64,000 nucleotides of DNA. Source: Rufibacter sp. XAAS-G3-1. Lineage in GTDB: Bacteria; Bacteroidota; Bacteroidia; Cytophagales; Hymenobacteraceae. Positions 60,553 to 64,000 of the stretch are shown here, one piece after another (the first letter of the stretch is position 1; every line of letters begins with the position of its first letter). The notes under the pieces are model-generated. The model did not search any database. It was not told the DNA's origin and worked only from the letters and a program-made list of their open reading frames with translations. Where the stretch lies: the NCBI RefSeq assembly GCF_013623775.1, contig NZ_JABFAM010000004.1:248001-312000 (forward strand), given 5' to 3'. The position numbers and the translations under genes are program-made.

Positions 60553-62868
60553 CTACTGCACGGCTATCTTGGTCATGCACGTCTGTGTTCCATCTGCCGA
60601 GGAAGCCAGGACGATGTATACCCCGGGTTTGGCTTTGCGGCCATTGTAATCACGCCCGTGCCACGCAAAGGTGCCGCCGGCTGCTTTGCCTTCAAACACC
60701 AGGAACCCGGCCACATCCGTGATTTTCACCCACCCATTGTCAGGTACCCCAGAGATACCTATGTTCCCGGAGAACCCGATGCGAACCGGATTAGGGTAAA
60801 CCTGCAGGCAATTCTTGTTCACAGTTTCGGTGCGGGTGGCTGTTCCCCTGAAAACCGCAATTCCGCCTTCAGTACCAATGAGTACTTCTCCGGTAGAAGG
60901 ATCTACGCAGAGGTCTATGATTTTATCAGACGGCAAGGGGCTGTTTTTGGTGGTGAAGTGGAGGATCATCTCTTCGCCGGTTTCATGGAAGAGCCACAGT
61001 CCGGTATCGGTACCAATCCATTTGCGGTTACCGCCGTCAACGGCTATGCTTCTGATTACTTGTCCTTGCAGCAAAGGGCGGCGCTCATAGATGGGCAGAT
61101 AGGCCCCGGCGTAGGAAGAGGTAAAAATCTCTGGGGTACTACTGAAGACGGCTACCCCGCTGTTAGTACCGGCCCAGATTTCCCCTTGCTGGTCAACCGC
61201 CAATGCAAATACCTGCTTGCCCGGTAAACCGCCCTGTCCGGCACCGCCAATGTACGCGTATTTAGCCGTGAGGTCGTCATACACCACCATGCCGGCATCG
61301 GTGCCATTGGTGCTAATGGTAACCCATTTGTAGCCGCTGTCATCCACTACCACCTTATCCAGGCCGCTGCCTAAGCTATAGCCGGTGAAAGGATGCGACT
61401 TCCAGGTGCCATCCGGCTTCAGTTCGAACAGTCCCGGAGCATTGGCGAACTGGTTTCTGTTGGTGACCCACACACTTCCGGCGGCATCAATAGCGATGCC
61501 CGGTACCCTGATGAAATTACGGTCATTCGCGTCTAGGGCGCTGAGGAGAGGACTGTTGGTGTTGTTATAAAGTTTCACCTGGTTCAGGTTGTCCCATTCC
61601 AACAAGCCCGCTCCGTAACTGGCAATGTATAATTTCCCATTTACCGGGTTGCGGCGGGCCATGACCAGATCTCTGGCGTTGGGGGGGAACTGGCCGCCAC
61701 TGGCAAAGTTGTAGCTAGTCCACTGCCCGTTTTGGTACTGGTAGAACCCCGCCGGGGAAGAACGTTGCAGATAGCCCTGGCTGTAGCCGCCACCTAAAAC
61801 GGTGAACAACCCTCGTTCTGCATACACCCCAAACACATCTACAAAGGCAGGCCCGTTGGGCACATGCGCGATAGCCCCCGCATTAGTAACCTGCACCAAT
61901 CCTTTTTCATAACTGGCCGCCCATACCCCGCCCGCTCTGGCGGGAATGGCCATGCGGAGGTTCTGGAACAGCGGCTGAAGAAGGCGGGAAGCCTGCCCCG
62001 TGGAAGATACCTCCAGCACTTCCTGGGCTCCCGTTATCAGCAATCTTTTCCCGTTGGTTTCCATAGACCTGAACTGATGATCCTGCGTGGAGAAACCAGC
62101 TTTGCTCCAAGTGGTACCGTTGAACCGATATACCCCGGTTCCGTTTACGCCTGCATACACGCCACCCTCAAAGGCAGAAATCGTTTTAACAGCGTCTGCG
62201 CTTATTCCTACCGGTAGCCCCTGAGAGGCGTCAAACCGGCGCCAGCTTCGGAAATCCAGGAGGTTGGGGTTGTTGAGATTTGCGGACATCACGCCGTTAG
62301 AAGAAGCGATGTACAGGCTGTCATGCCATACGGTGGAAGAGAACACCTGCACGGCCTCGCCCTTCGCTCCCAGATTGCTGTAAGTGTCTTTGATTTCAAG
62401 CTTCACCAGATCTACCACCACCAGCCCGAAGGAGGTAGACACGAAGGCCATTTTATTATGGGTGTAGAGGTGATGGATGATCTTAGCCCCCGTCATAGGC
62501 TTGCGTACCAGTTCGGTCAGGTTATGCACCTTTCCGTCCTTCAGCAGATCAAGGTTGGTGTTCTCGTAGGCCACTACCAGCGTAGCCGATACTGAATCAT
62601 AGTTGAGCGTGTTGAGGTTGACGTCACTGAAACCATTAGTTCGGGAGAGTTTCTGGAGCGTATGGTCTTCTTTGAGGTAGCGGAAAAAGCCATCTTCGGT
62701 GGCACAATACACGGATGAAGGCGTTTCTGCCACTGCTTTGGCCCGGTGGTTAGGCACATGCACCTGCCACCCGCCCAGCGGCAGCTGACTGGATTGGGCA
62801 TTGGCTCCTGAACTCCCCAAAAGAGCACTCAGCACCACTGCAAACCTGACTATTCTAGGCAGCGTCAT
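60553..62868 (-). CDS. porZ: PorZ-like type IX secretion beta-propeller protein
   Basis: 771 residues. The signal peptide ends near SGANAQS (about residue 25). LPLGGWQVHVPNHRAKAVAETPSSVYCATEDGFFRY is the characteristic PorZ start. Two seven-bladed-type propellers follow with repeats such as SSNGVMSANL, VYAGVNGTGVYRFNG, IASYGAGLLEWD, IWAGTNSGVAVF, KWIGTDTGLWLF and VLIGTEGGIAVF. The C-terminus is a T9SS sorting domain (LQVYPNPVRIGFSGNIGI... GVYIVLA). In Porphyromonas, PorZ is a surface part of the attachment complex that delivers anionic LPS to secreted cargo. Its presence implies a functional type IX system in this organism. Confidence 0.88.
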   Translation of the reverse strand: MTLPRIVRFAVVLSALLGSSGANAQSSQLPLGGWQVHVPNHRAKAVAETPSSVYCATEDGFFRYLKEDHTLQKLSRTNGFSDVNLNTLNYDSVSATLVVAYENTNLDLLKDGKVHNLTELVRKPMTGAKIIHHLYTHNKMAFVSTSFGLVVVDLVKLEIKDTYSNLGAKGEAVQVFSSTVWHDSLYIASSNGVMSANLNNPNLLDFRSWRRFDASQGLPVGISADAVKTISAFEGGVYAGVNGTGVYRFNGTTWSKAGFSTQDHQFRSMETNGKRLLITGAQEVLEVSSTGQASRLLQPLFQNLRMAIPARAGGVWAASYEKGLVQVTNAGAIAHVPNGPAFVDVFGVYAERGLFTVLGGGYSQGYLQRSSPAGFYQYQNGQWTSYNFASGGQFPPNARDLVMARRNPVNGKLYIASYGAGLLEWDNLNQVKLYNNTNSPLLSALDANDRNFIRVPGIAIDAAGSVWVTNRNQFANAPGLFELKPDGTWKSHPFTGYSLGSGLDKVVVDDSGYKWVTISTNGTDAGMVVYDDLTAKYAYIGGAGQGGLPGKQVFALAVDQQGEIWAGTNSGVAVFSSTPEIFTSSYAGAYLPIYERRPLLQGQVIRSIAVDGGNRKWIGTDTGLWLFHETGEEMILHFTTKNSPLPSDKIIDLCVDPSTGEVLIGTEGGIAVFRGTATRTETVNKNCLQVYPNPVRIGFSGNIGISGVPDNGWVKITDVAGFLVFEGKAAGGTFAWHGRDYNGRKAKPGVYIVLASSADGTQTCMTKIAVQ

Positions 62869-62890
62869 ATCTAAAGGTACACAGGATTGA

Positions 62891-62931
62891 GCCTGTTTTT
62901 ACTTTGTTTTCCCTAAAACACGCGGAAAACG
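62891..62931. repeat. Dispersed palindrome copy, degenerate
   Basis: GCCTGTTTTTACTTTGTTTTC followed by CTAAAACACGCGGAAAACG, between the UbiA stop and the porZ start. Confidence 0.6.
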
Positions 62932-62971
62932 CCCGCGCCTCGTTTCCATTGCTCTGGTTACCTGCCAAGAC

Positions 62972-63817
62972 TTACCGAAGCACCATCATGGAACAGATCC
63001 CGACTACCATAATGGCCTTGCAAAGCCAACTCAGCTGCGCGTATTCCTTTTTTCTATCGGCGAAGAAAATCTGCCGGAGCAGTACCAGCGTGGGCAGCAC
63101 CACCCCTACAAAAAGATACACCAGAAACAGGGGTTCATGCTGGCGCTGCAGCATAATGAAGCCCGTGTAGAGCAGGAACAACGCAATGACTACATACAAC
63201 ACCCATTTGGTTTGGGGCAAGCCCAAGACAATGGGCAGCGTACGGCACCGAAAAGAGGCATCGCCGGGCACGTCTTCCATGTCCTTGATGATTTCGCGCA
63301 CCAGGGAGATAAGGAAGGCAAAAACGCCGTAGGCCCAAGCAGCCAGCGAAGGTTGCCCGGCCTGCAACGGCACCACCAACACCATAGTTGCCGACAACAG
63401 CGCGATGGTTAGGTTACCAATCAACGGGCGCTTCTTAAACTGTGCAGAGTACCCCCACAGCAGCATAGCCACCCCAAACAACACCGCCCCAATGCGCCAG
63501 CCTATCAAGCCTCCCAACAGCACTCCCGCCGCCGACAGATACAGGTGAATCATCATGGCCTTGCGGCGGGACAGGGCTTTGCCCACTACTACCCTTGCGG
63601 GCTTGTTGATTAGGTCTATCTTGACATCATAGTAATCATTGATAATGTAGCCCGCCGCCGCAATGCAAAGGGTAGCCACTACCAGCATAGCAAACGACCA
63701 GGACAGCGCCTCTAGAAACGTCCGTTCGGGAAAGACCAGGAACTTACGCACCATGAGCTGCGCCAACAGCATGATGATCAAGTTGGGGAACCGAATGAGG
63801 GCTAAAAACTGCTTCAC
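62972..63817 (-). CDS. UbiA-family prenyltransferase
   Basis: 281 residues with about eight or nine membrane helices. The first Asp-rich motif NDYYDVKID (Asn60, Asp61, Asp64, Asp68) binds the Mg-diphosphate of the prenyl donor. The second is EIIKDMEDVPGD. The N-terminus MKQFLALIRFPNLIIM is typical of geranylgeranylglycerol-phosphate or digeranylgeranyl-type members found in Bacteroidota; menaquinone-type MenA is a less likely alternative. The lipid acceptor is not decidable from sequence. It is 103 nt upstream of the porZ start on the same strand, so cotranscription is possible. Confidence 0.9.
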   Translation of the reverse strand: MKQFLALIRFPNLIIMLLAQLMVRKFLVFPERTFLEALSWSFAMLVVATLCIAAAGYIINDYYDVKIDLINKPARVVVGKALSRRKAMMIHLYLSAAGVLLGGLIGWRIGAVLFGVAMLLWGYSAQFKKRPLIGNLTIALLSATMVLVVPLQAGQPSLAAWAYGVFAFLISLVREIIKDMEDVPGDASFRCRTLPIVLGLPQTKWVLYVVIALFLLYTGFIMLQRQHEPLFLVYLFVGVVLPTLVLLRQIFFADRKKEYAQLSWLCKAIMVVGICSMMVLR

Positions 63818-63864
63818 AGGGGTTTATGGAAAGCGGAAGTTACGCTTAAAAATCCACCTATAAA

Positions 63865-63889
63865 AAAAGCCCCTGGAGCAGGGGCTTTT
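63865..63889 (-). terminator. Terminator of the cold-shock gene
   Basis: AAAAGCCCCT (63865-63874), loop GGAGC, AGGGGCTTTT (63880-63889). It lies 37 nt after the cold-shock stop on the minus strand. Confidence 0.85.
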
Positions 63890-63926
63890 CAATGGGAATG
63901 CAAAATAAGTATGAGGCGTAGAAGTG

Positions 63927-64000
63927 TTAGAGTTTCTTCACGTTTACCGCGTTGATACCTTTCTTACCTTCTTTGGTGTCGAACTCTACTTTGTCGTGCT
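63927..64000 (-). CDS. Cold-shock protein (CspA family), 3' end only
   Basis: The minus strand reads HDKVEFDTKEGKKGINAVNVKKL and a stop at 63927-63929; the rest lies beyond the window. The ending K-V-x-F-x-x-x-x-G-K-K-G-x-x-A-x-N-V is the C-terminus of the small OB-fold RNA-binding cold-shock proteins. Only 23 residues are visible, so the paralogue cannot be named. Confidence 0.85.
   Translation of the reverse strand, partial: HDKVEFDTKEGKKGINAVNVKKL

Overview
The window looks like a chromosomal segment of a Bacteroidota bacterium, probably Cytophagales/Hymenobacteraceae (Rufibacter, Nibribacter or Pontibacter type). The evidence is three SusC/SusD outer-membrane pairs, a PorZ-like type IX secretion protein next to recO, DUF4199 and DUF6588 proteins, two FKBP lipoproteins, several LxxC lipoproteins, and promoters of the Bacteroidota form (TTG/TTTG, about 19-20 nt, TAnnTTTG). 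The genus is inferred from gene content and style, not from a marker gene. I saw no rRNA, tRNA, CRISPR array, phage or intact insertion sequence.

Layout. 1-6000 (all minus): a polysaccharide export/control cluster (Wza-like lipoprotein, Wzc-like tyrosine kinase, CpsB-like phosphatase), then an SDR epimerase and a TPR protein cut by the window edge. 6445-9140 (plus): acyl-CoA dehydrogenase, rpsU, a Xer recombinase and hpf; metK faces them from 10928. 11240-12891: a tandem pair of PAP2-like proteins. 12970-17076 (minus): an amidase and an S9 peptidase. 17425-22061 (minus): SusCD pair 1. 22705-27364 (minus): a DUF6588 barrel, a TauE/SafE transporter and a lamin-tail surface protein. 27543: asd. 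28688-35522 (minus): SusCD pair 2 with a calcineurin-like phosphoesterase. 37083-41805 (plus): SusCD pair 3. 42140-49246: an uncharacterised lipoprotein, an orphan response regulator, a VPS10/BNR-propeller protein, a small lipoprotein and an alpha/beta hydrolase. 49792-51708: dxs. 52467-55136: scpA, a flippase-like membrane protein and DUF4199. 56084-59276: ndk, then nrnA with two FKBP lipoproteins. 59758-63817: recO, porZ-like and a UbiA prenyltransferase. 63927-64000: the 3' end of a cold-shock gene.

Functionally this is mostly core metabolism and envelope biology: polymer export with tyrosine phosphorylation control, three TonB-dependent nutrient import systems (one linked to a phosphoesterase), periplasmic folding helpers, and T9SS-linked surface proteins.

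The most striking non-coding feature is a family of about 28 short interspersed palindromes. The core is TTTTnGGCnTGTTTTC, a short centre, then GAAAACAGGCCnAAAA. They occupy most intergenic gaps. Several are perfect hairpins with 30-bp arms. Some overlap stop codons or supply the last codons of genes. Some are built into longer composite repeats present twice in the window (6170-6297 with 36138-36269; 52111-52278 with 59427-59594).
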